Assembly: GCA_963766995.1 (NCBI GenBank) | Contig: CAVYCE010000001.1 | Location: 620,001-684,000 of the forward strand | Length of the DNA stretch: 64,000 nucleotides | From: Bog-473 sp963766995 | Lineage (GTDB): Bacteria; Actinomycetota; Acidimicrobiia; Acidimicrobiales; RAAP-2 | Direction of reading: 5' to 3' | In this document: positions 15,514-24,095 of the stretch, piece after piece | Position numbering within the stretch: position 1 is the first letter of the stretch | Layout of the letters: every line of letters starts with the position of its first letter | Translations under genes and position numbers: made by a program | The notes under the pieces: model-generated | Told to the model about the DNA's origin: nothing | Seen by the model: the letters and a program-made list of their open reading frames with translations, nothing else | Database searches by the model: none

Positions 15514-16304
15514 GTGCGAGTGAAGTTGGCTGGGCGCTTCTCGGCGAAGGCCTTGGGGCCTTCCTTGGCATCATTGGTAGCGAAGATGGGCCAGCCCAAC
15601 TCCAGTTCACGAGCCAGTCCGTCCATCTCTGACATGCCTTCGGTCTCACGCACCGATTGCATGATGGCTTCGACGGCGAGCGGGCCGTTGGCGCCGATGA
15701 CAGCAGCGATCTCCAGCGCCTTGTCGATGGCCGAACCATCGGGCACGACATGCCCTACCAGCCCGATGCGCAGTGCTTCTTCGGCGTCGACGGCCCGGCC
15801 GGTCAGCAGTAGTTCCATGGCGATGGTGTACGGGATTTGTCGGCGCAGGCGGACAGTCGATCCACCCAATGGGAACAGGCCTCGGCGAGCCTCGAAGACA
15901 CCGAACACGGCACTCTGGCCCGCTACTCGGATGTGGGTGGCCTGCAGGATTTCGGTCCCACCGGCCACGGCATAGCCCTCCACCGCAGCAATGAGCGGCT
16001 TCTTCAGGTCGTAGTGCCGGAGCAACGCCTTCCAGTGCAGATCAGGATCTTCGGCCATGCGCTTGGCGTACTTTTCGTCGATGGGGCCACCCACTGACTT
16101 CAGGTCCATGCCGGAGCAGAACGTGCCGCCGGCGCCGGTGAGAATGGCGCAACGGATCTCGTCATTGCTGTCAATCTCCTCCCAAGCGTCTTTCATGCCA
16201 ACGAGCATGGGCACGCTGAGCGCGTTCTTGGCTTCGGGTCGATTCATCGTCACGATGGCCGTGAAGCCGTCGCGCTCGAACGTCAGGTTTTCGGTTGATT
16301 CCAC
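15510..16304 (-). CDS. Enoyl-CoA hydratase/isomerase (crotonase) family protein
   Basis: 264 residues of the crotonase family. The oxyanion-hole segments are AGGTFCSGMDLKSVGG at about 55-70 and EGYAVAGGTEILQ at about 108-120. The typical catalytic Glu position near FPLGGSTVRL is not clearly preserved, so activity could be a hydratase, an isomerase or another crotonase reaction on a CoA thioester. Located between a thiolase and a thioesterase on the same strand, consistent with a beta-oxidation-like operon. Confidence 0.87.
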   Translation of the reverse strand: MESTENLTFERDGFTAIVTMNRPEAKNALSVPMLVGMKDAWEEIDSNDEIRCAILTGAGGTFCSGMDLKSVGGPIDEKYAKRMAEDPDLHWKALLRHYDLKKPLIAAVEGYAVAGGTEILQATHIRVAGQSAVFGVFEARRGLFPLGGSTVRLRRQIPYTIAMELLLTGRAVDAEEALRIGLVGHVVPDGSAIDKALEIAAVIGANGPLAVEAIMQSVRETEGMSEMDGLARELELGWPIFATNDAKEGPKAFAEKRPANFTRT

Positions 16305-16340
16305 ATTCCCCTCCGGTTATGCGTGTGAGTCGGTGTCAGC

Positions 16341-17513
16341 TCAGATGCGTTCGATGATGGTGCCGGTGGCCAACGCGCCACCGCAGCACATCGACACCAG
16401 CCCGTAGGTGGCATCACGACGCTCGAGCTCGTGCAAAATGGTGGTGATCAGGCGACTGCCAGTGGCCCCCACGGGGTGGCCGAGGGCGATAGCACCGCCA
16501 TTCACGTTGACCTTGTCCATGTCGGCCTTGTGCTCTTTGGCCCAACTCATGACCACCGACGCAAAGGCCTCGTTCACCTCGAACAGGTCGATGTCCGACA
16601 TGGTCATGCCAGCCTTGGCCAACACCTTGGTGGTGGCGGCAATCGGGCCATCGAGGTGGTAGTAGGGATCGGAGCCAACCAACACCTGGGCCACCAGGCG
16701 CGCCCGGGGACGTAACCCTTCAGCCTTGGCCCGGTCCTCGGACATCCACAGCACGGCGGCGGCGCCATCGGAGATTTGCGACGAGTTCCCGGCGTGGTGC
16801 ATGCCTTCGGGCAGCACGGGCTTGAGCTTGGCCAGTCCCTCGGCCGTCGTCTCACGCGGCCCCTGGTCCTTGCTCACCACGAGCTTCTCTCCCGAGTGCT
16901 CGCCACGGGGACCTTCCTCACCGACGATCGGCGCTTCCACCGACACGATCTCCCGGGCGAAACGGTCTTCGGCGACGGCCACGCCGGCCTTCTTCTGCGA
17001 TTCGAGGCCCAGCCAGTCCACATCGGCCCGGCTGATGCCGTACTTCTGGGCGATGCGCTCGGCCGCGGTGAACTGATCCGGCATGTCGTAGGGGAGGTCT
17101 TCGGGGATGGCCCGACCGACGCCGGCCGCCGCATTGGCCCCCAGCGGTACGCGGGACATTGCCTCCACACCACAGCCGATGCCGATGTCGATGGCTTCCG
17201 CGGCAATGAGGTTGTTCACCATGTGATTGGCCTGCTGCGAAGAGCCGCACTGGCAGTCGATGGTGGTGGCCGCCACTTCGTAGGGCAGCCCGGCCAGCAG
17301 CCAGGAGGTCCGTGTGACGTTGAAGCCCTGCTCGCCGGCCTGGGTCACACAGCCACCGACCACCTGCTCCACCAGGCTGGGATCGATCCCCGAACGCTTG
17401 ACCACTTCCACCTGCGCCGCCCCCAACAAGTCGGCCGGGCGCAGGCCCGAGAGCCACCCGTTGCGCTTGCCGATGGGCGTGCGAACTGCTTCGACAATGA
17501 CCGGCTGGGCCAT
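16341..17513 (-). CDS. Thiolase (acetyl-CoA C-acyltransferase) family protein
   Basis: 390 residues. The nucleophilic Cys89 is in the DCQCGSSQQA loop, the NEAFA and GGAIALGHPVGATGSR motifs are present, and the second catalytic Cys is in SMCCGGALATG. It performs thiolytic cleavage of 3-ketoacyl-CoA, or the reverse condensation. I placed the start at ATG 17513 (MAQPVIVEAVRTPIG), the standard thiolase beginning, rather than further upstream. A KstR-like palindrome lies 63 bases upstream of this start. Operon with the hydratase and thioesterase is likely. Confidence 0.92.
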   Translation of the reverse strand: MAQPVIVEAVRTPIGKRNGWLSGLRPADLLGAAQVEVVKRSGIDPSLVEQVVGGCVTQAGEQGFNVTRTSWLLAGLPYEVAATTIDCQCGSSQQANHMVNNLIAAEAIDIGIGCGVEAMSRVPLGANAAAGVGRAIPEDLPYDMPDQFTAAERIAQKYGISRADVDWLGLESQKKAGVAVAEDRFAREIVSVEAPIVGEEGPRGEHSGEKLVVSKDQGPRETTAEGLAKLKPVLPEGMHHAGNSSQISDGAAAVLWMSEDRAKAEGLRPRARLVAQVLVGSDPYYHLDGPIAATTKVLAKAGMTMSDIDLFEVNEAFASVVMSWAKEHKADMDKVNVNGGAIALGHPVGATGSRLITTILHELERRDATYGLVSMCCGGALATGTIIERI

Positions 17514-17575
17514 GAGAGACGTCCCTTCTGCTGCCTGGTCCGGGAGCGGACCAGATGCCCCCTGTGGGCGAAAGT

Positions 17576-17589
17576 TAGAACCTGTTCTC
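17576..17589. promoter_or_regulatory. KstR-like operator upstream of thiolase
   Basis: TAGAACCTGTTCTC matches the KstR-type pattern TAGAAC-NN-GTTCTA with one end mismatch. It is the second copy in this window, after 5396-5409, and again sits in front of a lipid-catabolism gene. Confidence 0.62.
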
Positions 17590-17659
17590 ACGGTACCACC
17601 CTGCTCACACCCCCAATCCTTGCCCTGACTTGCGCCAGCATCCTTGATTGAGCATATAG

Positions 17660-17677
17660 TTTGAGCAATCGCTCAAA
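17660..17677. promoter_or_regulatory. Probable autoregulatory operator of the TetR gene
   Basis: TTTGAGC-AATC-GCTCAAA has perfect 7-base arms and a 4-base centre. It starts at the end of a possible -10 (TATAGT, 17655-17660) and ends 10 bases before the tetR ATG, a typical place for TetR autoregulation. Its sequence differs from the KstR-like site in the same intergenic region. Confidence 0.6.
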
Positions 17678-17687
17678 TGAGGTGCAG

Positions 17688-18362
17688 ATGGCCAAGTCCG
17701 GCAGTCCCAGCAAGGTGCTCGACAAGGGAGCAGCCAAGTCGGCCGAAACGCGGCGACTCCTGGTCGATGCGGCGGTAGAGACCCTGAAGTTCGATGGCTA
17801 TGCCGGCGCCAGCGCCCGCACTATTGCCGAGCGGGCTGGAGTCAATCAGGGGTTGATCTTCTACCACTTCGGATCGGTCGCCAACCTGCTCCTGGCTGGC
17901 CTCGATGCCGTGAGCGCACAACGCATGGAGCACTATGGCCAGACCGTGGCTCAGACGGCCAATGCGGGGCAGCTGGTCGATGTCGCCCGCGGCATCTTCT
18001 CCGAAGACCTCGACGCCGGTTACGTCACCGTCCTGGTCGAAATGATCGCCGGTGCTTCATCCACTCCCGGGCTCGGTCCCGAAGTAGCGGCGCGGATGCA
18101 GCCGTGGATCGCCTTCGCCGAGCGAGCGCTGGCGCCCGTCCTCGAGAGCTCTCCCCTGGGCACATTGTTGCCGGCGGCCGACGTGGCTTATGGCATCGCT
18201 GCGCTGTACCTCGGACTCGAAATGCTGAGCCATCTCAATGGTGACCGCTCGCCATCACTGGCCCTCTTCGACCACGCAGCCCAACTGGCCAGCCTGCTCT
18301 CGGCCCTGAGCGGCAACTTCACGCCACAACCAGCCACACCACAACCAAAGGAGGCGTCATGA
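17688..18362 (+). CDS. TetR/AcrR family transcriptional regulator
   Basis: 224 residues. The N-terminal helix-turn-helix is clear at about 15-65 (ARTIAERAGVNQGLIFYHFGS), followed by an all-helical ligand domain. I chose ATG 17688, preceded by the ribosome site GAGGTG, over an upstream in-frame TTG that lies within the operator palindrome. Divergent from the thiolase operon and overlapping the next gene by 4 bases (ATGA). It probably represses its own operon through the palindrome at 17660-17677; the ligand is unknown. Confidence 0.88.
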   Translation: MAKSGSPSKVLDKGAAKSAETRRLLVDAAVETLKFDGYAGASARTIAERAGVNQGLIFYHFGSVANLLLAGLDAVSAQRMEHYGQTVAQTANAGQLVDVARGIFSEDLDAGYVTVLVEMIAGASSTPGLGPEVAARMQPWIAFAERALAPVLESSPLGTLLPAADVAYGIAALYLGLEMLSHLNGDRSPSLALFDHAAQLASLLSALSGNFTPQPATPQPKEAS

Positions 18363-19294
18363 CCATGACGCGCGCACAGGCACAGACAGATACCGGACTT
18401 GATGTAGTAACCGGTGCAATTAGCTATTCCGGCCGAGCCATGGCCGCCGCCCTCCTCGAACAAGGCCGACAGGTGCGCACCATCACCGGACACCCCGGGC
18501 GCGCGCCCGAGAGCACGCCGCTGCAGATTCGGCCCATGGACTTCGACAACCATCGAGAGTTGGTGGCATCACTTGAAGGGGCCACCACCTTGTACAACAC
18601 CTACTGGGTTCGCTTCGCGCACGGACGCATCGACCACGACCTGGCCGTGGCCAACTCACGCGCTCTGTTTCAGGCGGCCAAGCAGGCCGGCGTGCAGCGC
18701 ATTGTGCACGTGAGCATCCTCCATCCCAGCGCATCCTCACCCTGGCCGTATTTCCGGGGGAAGGCCCTGGTGGAACGGGCGCTGGCCGAAACCGAAATCC
18801 CCTACGCCATTTTGCGTCCAGCCATCCTCTTCGGCGGCGACGGCGTACTGATCAACAACATCGCGTGGCTCCTGCGCCACCTCCCGGTCTTCGGTGTGGG
18901 CGGCAAGGGCGACTACCGCATACGTGCCATGCACGTTGAGGATCTGGCGCAACTTGCCATGGCAAAGGCAGCAGAGCGGGACAACTCGGTCGTAGATGCT
19001 GTCGGACCCGAACGTCCGACGTTCCTTGAGCTGGTCACCACCATTCGCGGCGCCGTGGGCAGCCATTCTCCCATCGTCCGGGTCCCGGGGTTCGCCCTCC
19101 CCGCGCTGTCACGGGCGCTGGGACTCCTGCTACACGACGTTCTCTTGACCAAAGAGGAGTACCAAACCATGCATGACGGCATGGCCGACAGCGATGAGCC
19201 TGCAACGGGAATCACGCTGCTCTCCGAATGGATCCACCAGCACCGCGACACGCTCGGTCGCACCTACGCCAACGAACTCCAACGGCACTTTTGA
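18359..19294 (+). CDS. NAD(P)-binding NmrA/extended-SDR family protein
   Basis: 311 residues. The N-terminal Rossmann segment (VVTGAISYSGRAMAAALLEQG at about 16-36, split by the usual G-x-x-G spacing) and the central RIVHVSILHPSASS followed by YFRGKALVE resemble atypical or extended SDR/NmrA-like proteins; the YxxxK is present as YFRGK. Likely a nucleotide-sugar or quinone-type reductase, or a redox sensor; substrate unknown. Translationally coupled to tetR (ATGA) and followed closely by an SRPBCC-like gene. Confidence 0.78.
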   Translation: MTMTRAQAQTDTGLDVVTGAISYSGRAMAAALLEQGRQVRTITGHPGRAPESTPLQIRPMDFDNHRELVASLEGATTLYNTYWVRFAHGRIDHDLAVANSRALFQAAKQAGVQRIVHVSILHPSASSPWPYFRGKALVERALAETEIPYAILRPAILFGGDGVLINNIAWLLRHLPVFGVGGKGDYRIRAMHVEDLAQLAMAKAAERDNSVVDAVGPERPTFLELVTTIRGAVGSHSPIVRVPGFALPALSRALGLLLHDVLLTKEEYQTMHDGMADSDEPATGITLLSEWIHQHRDTLGRTYANELQRHF

Positions 19295-19310
19295 GAAAGG
19301 AGCACCAGCG

Positions 19311-19823
19311 ATGATCGGGGACCGATGGGGTGTGACCGAAGAGGAGATCCACCGCCACTATCCGTGTGATGACCTCGTACCTTCACGGAGGTTTGAAGCA
19401 TGGCGCGGCGTCACGGTGCAGGCCGTGCCGGCGGACATCTGGCCTTGGCTCACCCAAGTACGACTAGCGCCTTATTCCTACGACTGGATTGACAATCTCG
19501 GCCGCCGATCACCGCAGGAACTGCGGGATCTCCCAGAACCCAGTGCGGGTGAATTCTTCACCACGGCCGCCACTCGCCCGATGGGACGGATTCTGTCGGT
19601 CACCCCCGAGGAACAGCTGACGGCGCGCATCATGGGCGTGACCATGTCCTACGTCTTAGTGCCGCAGGGCGACACCACGAGACTGCTACTCAAACTGGCC
19701 GCTCCGACCCTGGCCCCTTGGTGGGTGCCGCTCCTCTCGGTAGGCGACCTCGTCATGGCCCGTCGCCAGCTGCTCAACTTCAAAGGGTTGGCCGAGCGCC
19801 AGTTCAGCGCTACAGGTTCTTGA
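19311..19823 (+). CDS. SRPBCC-like (polyketide cyclase/START fold) protein
   Basis: 170 residues. The pattern RGVTVQAVPADIWPWLTQVRLAPYSYDWIDNLG at about 32-64 resembles SRPBCC-superfamily proteins that bind hydrophobic ligands. The start at ATG 19311 follows a strong ribosome site (GAAAGGAG), 16 bases after the SDR gene, so the two form an operon with tetR. Its 3' end overlaps the convergent acyl-CoA dehydrogenase gene by 14 bases. Ligand unknown. Confidence 0.72.
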   Translation: MIGDRWGVTEEEIHRHYPCDDLVPSRRFEAWRGVTVQAVPADIWPWLTQVRLAPYSYDWIDNLGRRSPQELRDLPEPSAGEFFTTAATRPMGRILSVTPEEQLTARIMGVTMSYVLVPQGDTTRLLLKLAAPTLAPWWVPLLSVGDLVMARRQLLNFKGLAERQFSATGS

Positions 19824-20964
19824 GGAGCTCGCGGGCGATGACCACTCGCTGCACCTGATTGGTGCCTTCGTAAATCTGGGTGATCTTGGCGTCGCGCAGG
19901 TAACGCTCGACCGGAAAGTCCTTGGTGTAGCCGTAGCCACCCAGAATCTGTACGGCATCGATGGTCACCTGCATGGACGTGTCCGAAGCGAAGGCCTTGG
20001 CCATGGCGCCGAAACGCGTCAGCTCGCCCGACGGATCGTGATCGACCATGGCGCAAGCGCGGTAGACCAGGGCGCGGGCGGCCTCGTTGCGCATGGCCAT
20101 GTCGGCCAGCAGGAACCGGAGGCCCTGTAGATCGGCGATGGGTGCGCCGAAGGCATGGCGCTGCTTCATGTAGCCGGCGGCGTAGTCGATGGCGCCTTGG
20201 GCGATGCCCACGGCCTGGGCCCCGATGGTGGGTCGGCTTCGGTCCAACGTGTGCATGGCGATGGCGAAACCCTGTCCCTCTTCGCCGATACGGTGGGTGC
20301 CCGGCACTCGAACTTCGTTGAGCACTACTTCGCCGGTGGGACTGCCCCGCAGGCCCAGCTTGTCTTCGTGCTTGGCGATGGTGATGCCCCACTCCTTCTC
20401 GACCAGGAAGCAGGAGATGCCCCTGCCCTTGGCCGCCGGGTCCGTCTTGGCGAACACGACATAGACATCGGAGATGCCAGCGTTGGTGATCCAGTACTTG
20501 GAGCCGGTGAGGATGTAGTCGTCGCCGTCACGCACGGCACGGCACGACATGGCGGCCACGTCGCTGCCGGCGTCGGCCTCTGACAGGCAATAGCTGGCCT
20601 GAATCTCACCAGTGGCCACCCGGGGCAGGTACCTCTGCTTCAACTCTTCACTGGCCCAATTCATGACTGGCAACATCCCCAGTTTGGAGATGAGATAGGT
20701 CAGGGAGGTCGAGGCGCACACCCGGGAAAGCTCCTCGGCCACTATGGCCTGGGTCACCATGTCGGCCCCGGCCCCGCCGTAGGCGACGGGGATGCCCAGC
20801 GACGGGAGTTCCATCTCGACGCAGGCCTTGAAGGACTCCCAGGGGAATTCGGCATCACGATCCACCTGAGCCGCATGGGGAGCAATCCGCTCTTCGGCGA
20901 ATTGCCGAAGCGTGGCTTGGAACAATCGCTGCTCGTCGTTCAGGGCAAAGGAAGAAGTGTCCAC
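19810..20964 (-). CDS. Acyl-CoA dehydrogenase
   Basis: 384 residues, standard length. Signature blocks include YCLSEADAGSDVAAM at about 131-145, SKYWITNAG and, near the C-terminus, QILGGYGYTKDFPVERYLRDAK with the catalytic Glu in the IYEGTNQ motif. It is an FAD enzyme that introduces the alpha-beta double bond in acyl-CoA and passes electrons to ETF. The genes upstream on the same strand encode hydrolases. Exact chain specificity cannot be read from the sequence. Confidence 0.93.
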   Translation of the reverse strand: MDTSSFALNDEQRLFQATLRQFAEERIAPHAAQVDRDAEFPWESFKACVEMELPSLGIPVAYGGAGADMVTQAIVAEELSRVCASTSLTYLISKLGMLPVMNWASEELKQRYLPRVATGEIQASYCLSEADAGSDVAAMSCRAVRDGDDYILTGSKYWITNAGISDVYVVFAKTDPAAKGRGISCFLVEKEWGITIAKHEDKLGLRGSPTGEVVLNEVRVPGTHRIGEEGQGFAIAMHTLDRSRPTIGAQAVGIAQGAIDYAAGYMKQRHAFGAPIADLQGLRFLLADMAMRNEAARALVYRACAMVDHDPSGELTRFGAMAKAFASDTSMQVTIDAVQILGGYGYTKDFPVERYLRDAKITQIYEGTNQVQRVVIARELLKNL

Positions 20965-21015
20965 ACCCCCATTGTCGCAGAGCGAAACGGGCCTGCCGAT
21001 CGACGTGCCTCGTCC

Positions 21016-21873
21016 CTAGGTGACGTTGAGATGCGCCAACAGCATTTCCGACAGCTCGACCGGCGCCGTCTCGGGGATCCAGTGGTTGACGTCTTCCATC
21101 ACCTCGAAGGCATAGAGCCCGATAACCCAGTCCGCGGTCAGCTCCGCGGCCGTTCGGCCCAGGGCGGCATCTCGATCGGACCACACATAGAGGGTGGGCA
21201 CGGCCACCGGCAACAGGTCATTGAGGAACTCACCATCCATGGCCCGGTACCAGTTCAAAGCGGCAGTCATGGCCCCCGGTTCGACCATGGCCTGGACGTA
21301 CTCCTCGGCTATATCCCCATAGAGGCCGCTCTCGGCCAACAACGTGAGGAGCCCGGAACCACTGCCATCAGCGCCGAGGAGGAGGCGTTCGGGCACCTCT
21401 GGCTCGCGGAAGGCATCCATGTAGCCGCGTACCTGGCGGCCGGCCCGGTTGCCCACGGGGCCAAGCAGCACTTCACGCAGGGCCAGCGGATGCGGCGTGG
21501 ACAACACCGCCAACGAGCGGATCCGCTCGGCGTGCCGGGATGCCACCAGCCAGCCCAACAGGCCGCCCCAGTCGTGGCCGACCAGATCAAAGTTGTACGA
21601 ACCAAGCGCCCCGGCGATGGCCATGACATCGGCGATCAGAAATTCCAGTCCGTAATCTTCCATGCGCTCCGGGCGGGCGTCGGGGCAGTACCCCCGCAGG
21701 TCCGGAGCGACGGCCCGGAAACCAGCGTCGCCCAGTGCGGTCAATTCAGCCCGCCAACAGGCCGACGTCTGAGGGAACCCGTGCAGCAGCATGACAACGC
21801 GACCATTTTCTGGACCGGCCGCTCTCGCCGTGAAACGGAAGCCGTTGGCGTGGATCTCCAGCCGCTCGATCAT
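21016..21873 (-). CDS. Alpha/beta hydrolase, epoxide hydrolase/haloalkane dehalogenase-like
   Basis: 285 residues. HGFPQTSACWR at about 31-41 forms the oxyanion region and the nucleophile is an Asp in VGHDWGG at about 98-104, as in epoxide hydrolases and haloalkane dehalogenases. The catalytic His is likely in VNHWIPETAP near residue 258. The HGFPQ and DWGG combination favours epoxide hydrolase. Lies 51 bases upstream of the acyl-CoA dehydrogenase on the same strand. Confidence 0.83.
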   Translation of the reverse strand: MIERLEIHANGFRFTARAAGPENGRVVMLLHGFPQTSACWRAELTALGDAGFRAVAPDLRGYCPDARPERMEDYGLEFLIADVMAIAGALGSYNFDLVGHDWGGLLGWLVASRHAERIRSLAVLSTPHPLALREVLLGPVGNRAGRQVRGYMDAFREPEVPERLLLGADGSGSGLLTLLAESGLYGDIAEEYVQAMVEPGAMTAALNWYRAMDGEFLNDLLPVAVPTLYVWSDRDAALGRTAAELTADWVIGLYAFEVMEDVNHWIPETAPVELSEMLLAHLNVT

Positions 21874-21906
21874 GCTCGCGTCACCCCACCGGTAGGCCGA
21901 GTTGCC

Positions 21907-22398
21907 CTACAGGGCAGCAGCCACACCCTGCGCGTCGACCGGGGTCAGCCGGAGTGTGGCCTCACCAAAGGCATCCACTAGAGCTCGCTGCGCCACGTAG
22001 TCGTGCGAGACGGCCGAGAAGGCGGCACGGCGGGCGGCCTGCACCGGAGCCGGGGCCACCACGGTGAAATTCCAAGCTGCCAGCGCGAAGTGCAGGTCAT
22101 AAATACACGGTGCCCGACCGAACAAGGCTGCACGGCGGGCGGCGATCATGGCGCAACCGAACAGCGCATCGTGCTCATTCTCACCCTCACCCAACTTGAG
22201 GTCGTGCTCGAAACGACGGGCCAATCGAAGGGCGAAGCCAGCGTCTGGGCCCGGCGTCCCAACGCTGCGACCCTGGTGCGCCGTCGCGCCCGAGTGCTCG
22301 GCCACCCGTGAGGAGGTCCAACTGCTGGGCACGTGCATATGACGAGCTGGACGCACCTGATCCGCCTCGCTGATGGGCACAAAGGTGGGCTGGGTCAT
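21907..22398 (-). CDS. Hypothetical protein
   Basis: 163 residues, Ala/Arg-rich, with no domain I recognise. It continues the run of minus-strand genes with only 33 and 42 bases to its neighbours, which supports it being a real gene. It has no signal peptide or membrane helix, and C-terminal helices are predicted by eye (DYVAQRALVDAFGEATLRL). Confidence 0.5.
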   Translation of the reverse strand: MTQPTFVPISEADQVRPARHMHVPSSWTSSRVAEHSGATAHQGRSVGTPGPDAGFALRLARRFEHDLKLGEGENEHDALFGCAMIAARRAALFGRAPCIYDLHFALAAWNFTVVAPAPVQAARRAAFSAVSHDYVAQRALVDAFGEATLRLTPVDAQGVAAAL

Positions 22399-22440
22399 GC
22401 GCGGTGAGGCTAGTCGAGGCGGCCGGAGAGACCGTTCTTG

Positions 22441-24072
22441 CTAGCCGGCGATCACCGGCAACGTGATGTGGGACTGGTGGGTCTCGTCGTGCCAAATCTC
22501 CTGGTCGGCCACGTTGAGCGTGGTGGCGCTGGCCAAGGGCTCGCCGCTCCCGGTGTTCCGGGCGTGCAGCGGGTGGGCGCCACTCGACACCTGGAGACGG
22601 ATCCGGTGACCCACCTTGAAACAGTTGGCTGTGGGCCACATGGTGACGGACAGCTCGAAGGTGCCGTCCACGTTCTTGGTCACCGAACCGGGGGTCAATC
22701 TGCGCATGCCGTCGCTGAGGTTGGTGGACTTCCCCTTGGGCGACACGTCGCACAGCCGAACGAAGAAGTCCGTGTGCTCGAGGCTGGAGCTGAGGTGGAG
22801 GGTGGACGTCAGTGGCCCCACCACCGTCATGTCTCTCGTCATGGGTGCGCTGGTGTAGGTGACCACGTCGCGTCGGGTCTCCCGCGGCGTCTGATCCTTC
22901 GGCCCAGCGCCCTTGCCCAGCAATGACGCCCCGCCGATACCGGGCGTGGGATCGGCCGGGTCGTAGCGGTAGCGGTCGGCCGGTCCAGATTGCACTCCAT
23001 CGGCGTTCAGCGTGCCGCCTTGGCCCAAGTACCACTTCTGTTGTTCGGCTTGCGGCGGCCAGGACGCGAAGTCCTGCCAACGCTTGGCTCCCATGATGAA
23101 CAGGCGCACCGGCTGGCGCTTGACCGCTCGACCCTTCACCTGCTCGTCGTAGAACTCGAGCGCGTCCCGCAAGACCACTCGCATGGCGCCCGGGCTGCCG
23201 TGCGTCCACGGCCCAATGGTCAGGCGTGCCGAGCGGCCCGCGGCCACCAGCGCTTCGTAGTCAGCCACTTGTGGGAGCAGGAAGATGTCATACCAGCCAC
23301 CCACCGACGTGACGGGCACCACCTTGGAGCGGTCCTTGGAGTGATCGGTCACGGACCACCACTCGTCATCGACCTTCTCGTGGGCCATCCAGTCCTGGAA
23401 GAATTCGACCTGATTGGGCAGGATGGCCGAGTCGCTGTCGCGCAGCGGCAGCACGGCGCCACCCTTGGCCACGACGTCGGGTGTTCGTCGCATGGTGCGC
23501 AGCACGGTGCGCCAGCCCATCTCCTGATGGGCGGTCCCGTAGATCCAGGTCAGGCTCGTCTCCAAGGCAAACGCCCCGCCGGGGTACACGAGATCATGGA
23601 ACCTCGATGACGTGACGTTGAGGGCCATGCCCTTGAGGGCAGGGTTGGGATCCGTCGCCGCCGACCATTGTGTGATGCCCAGGTAACTAGGCCCGAAGGT
23701 AAATAGGTTTCCGTCGAACCAGGGCTGGCCGGCGATCCACTCGTGGGTGGCCGGACCATCGACCGGCTCATTGCGGATGGGCACCCAATCACCCCCGGAT
23801 CCAAAGGTGCCGCGGCAGCTCTGGATCACCACCTGGTAGCCGCGCTCGGCAAAGAGGCGGCCGATCATCCCGAGCTGGCGCCGGCCATAGGGCGAGCGCA
23901 GCAAGACGGTGGGCGGCAGTCCGGCTCCAACGTTGGTGGGATACCAACGATCGGCCAGCAGCTCCACGCCATCGGGCATTTTGGCCACCAGATCGCGTTC
24001 GACTGACACCTCGAAGGTGTGAGCCGGCGGCAACTTGGCCAGCGCTCCAGCAATCCGACTTGGCACTGTCAT
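22441..24072 (-). CDS. CocE/NonD family hydrolase
   Basis: 543 residues, cytoplasmic (no signal peptide). The N-terminal alpha/beta hydrolase has the Ser nucleophile in FGPSYLGITQ at about 127-136, preceded by QSCRGTFGSGG. The catalytic His is likely in GPWTHG near 287. A C-terminal jelly-roll (TYTSAPMTRDMTVVGPLTSTL...) completes the CocE/X-Pro dipeptidyl peptidase plan. Second CocE-type gene in the window, unlike the secreted one at 7130-9478. Substrate unknown. Confidence 0.87.
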   Translation of the reverse strand: MTVPSRIAGALAKLPPAHTFEVSVERDLVAKMPDGVELLADRWYPTNVGAGLPPTVLLRSPYGRRQLGMIGRLFAERGYQVVIQSCRGTFGSGGDWVPIRNEPVDGPATHEWIAGQPWFDGNLFTFGPSYLGITQWSAATDPNPALKGMALNVTSSRFHDLVYPGGAFALETSLTWIYGTAHQEMGWRTVLRTMRRTPDVVAKGGAVLPLRDSDSAILPNQVEFFQDWMAHEKVDDEWWSVTDHSKDRSKVVPVTSVGGWYDIFLLPQVADYEALVAAGRSARLTIGPWTHGSPGAMRVVLRDALEFYDEQVKGRAVKRQPVRLFIMGAKRWQDFASWPPQAEQQKWYLGQGGTLNADGVQSGPADRYRYDPADPTPGIGGASLLGKGAGPKDQTPRETRRDVVTYTSAPMTRDMTVVGPLTSTLHLSSSLEHTDFFVRLCDVSPKGKSTNLSDGMRRLTPGSVTKNVDGTFELSVTMWPTANCFKVGHRIRLQVSSGAHPLHARNTGSGEPLASATTLNVADQEIWHDETHQSHITLPVIAG

Positions 24073-24095
24073 GGCGCCCCCCCTTTTCCTGTCCT

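Noticed and set aside
22187..23209. Minus-strand open frame across the CocE gene and its neighbour
   Set aside because: Arg/Ser/Pro/His-rich low-complexity translation with no motif; it is an alternative frame of real genes.
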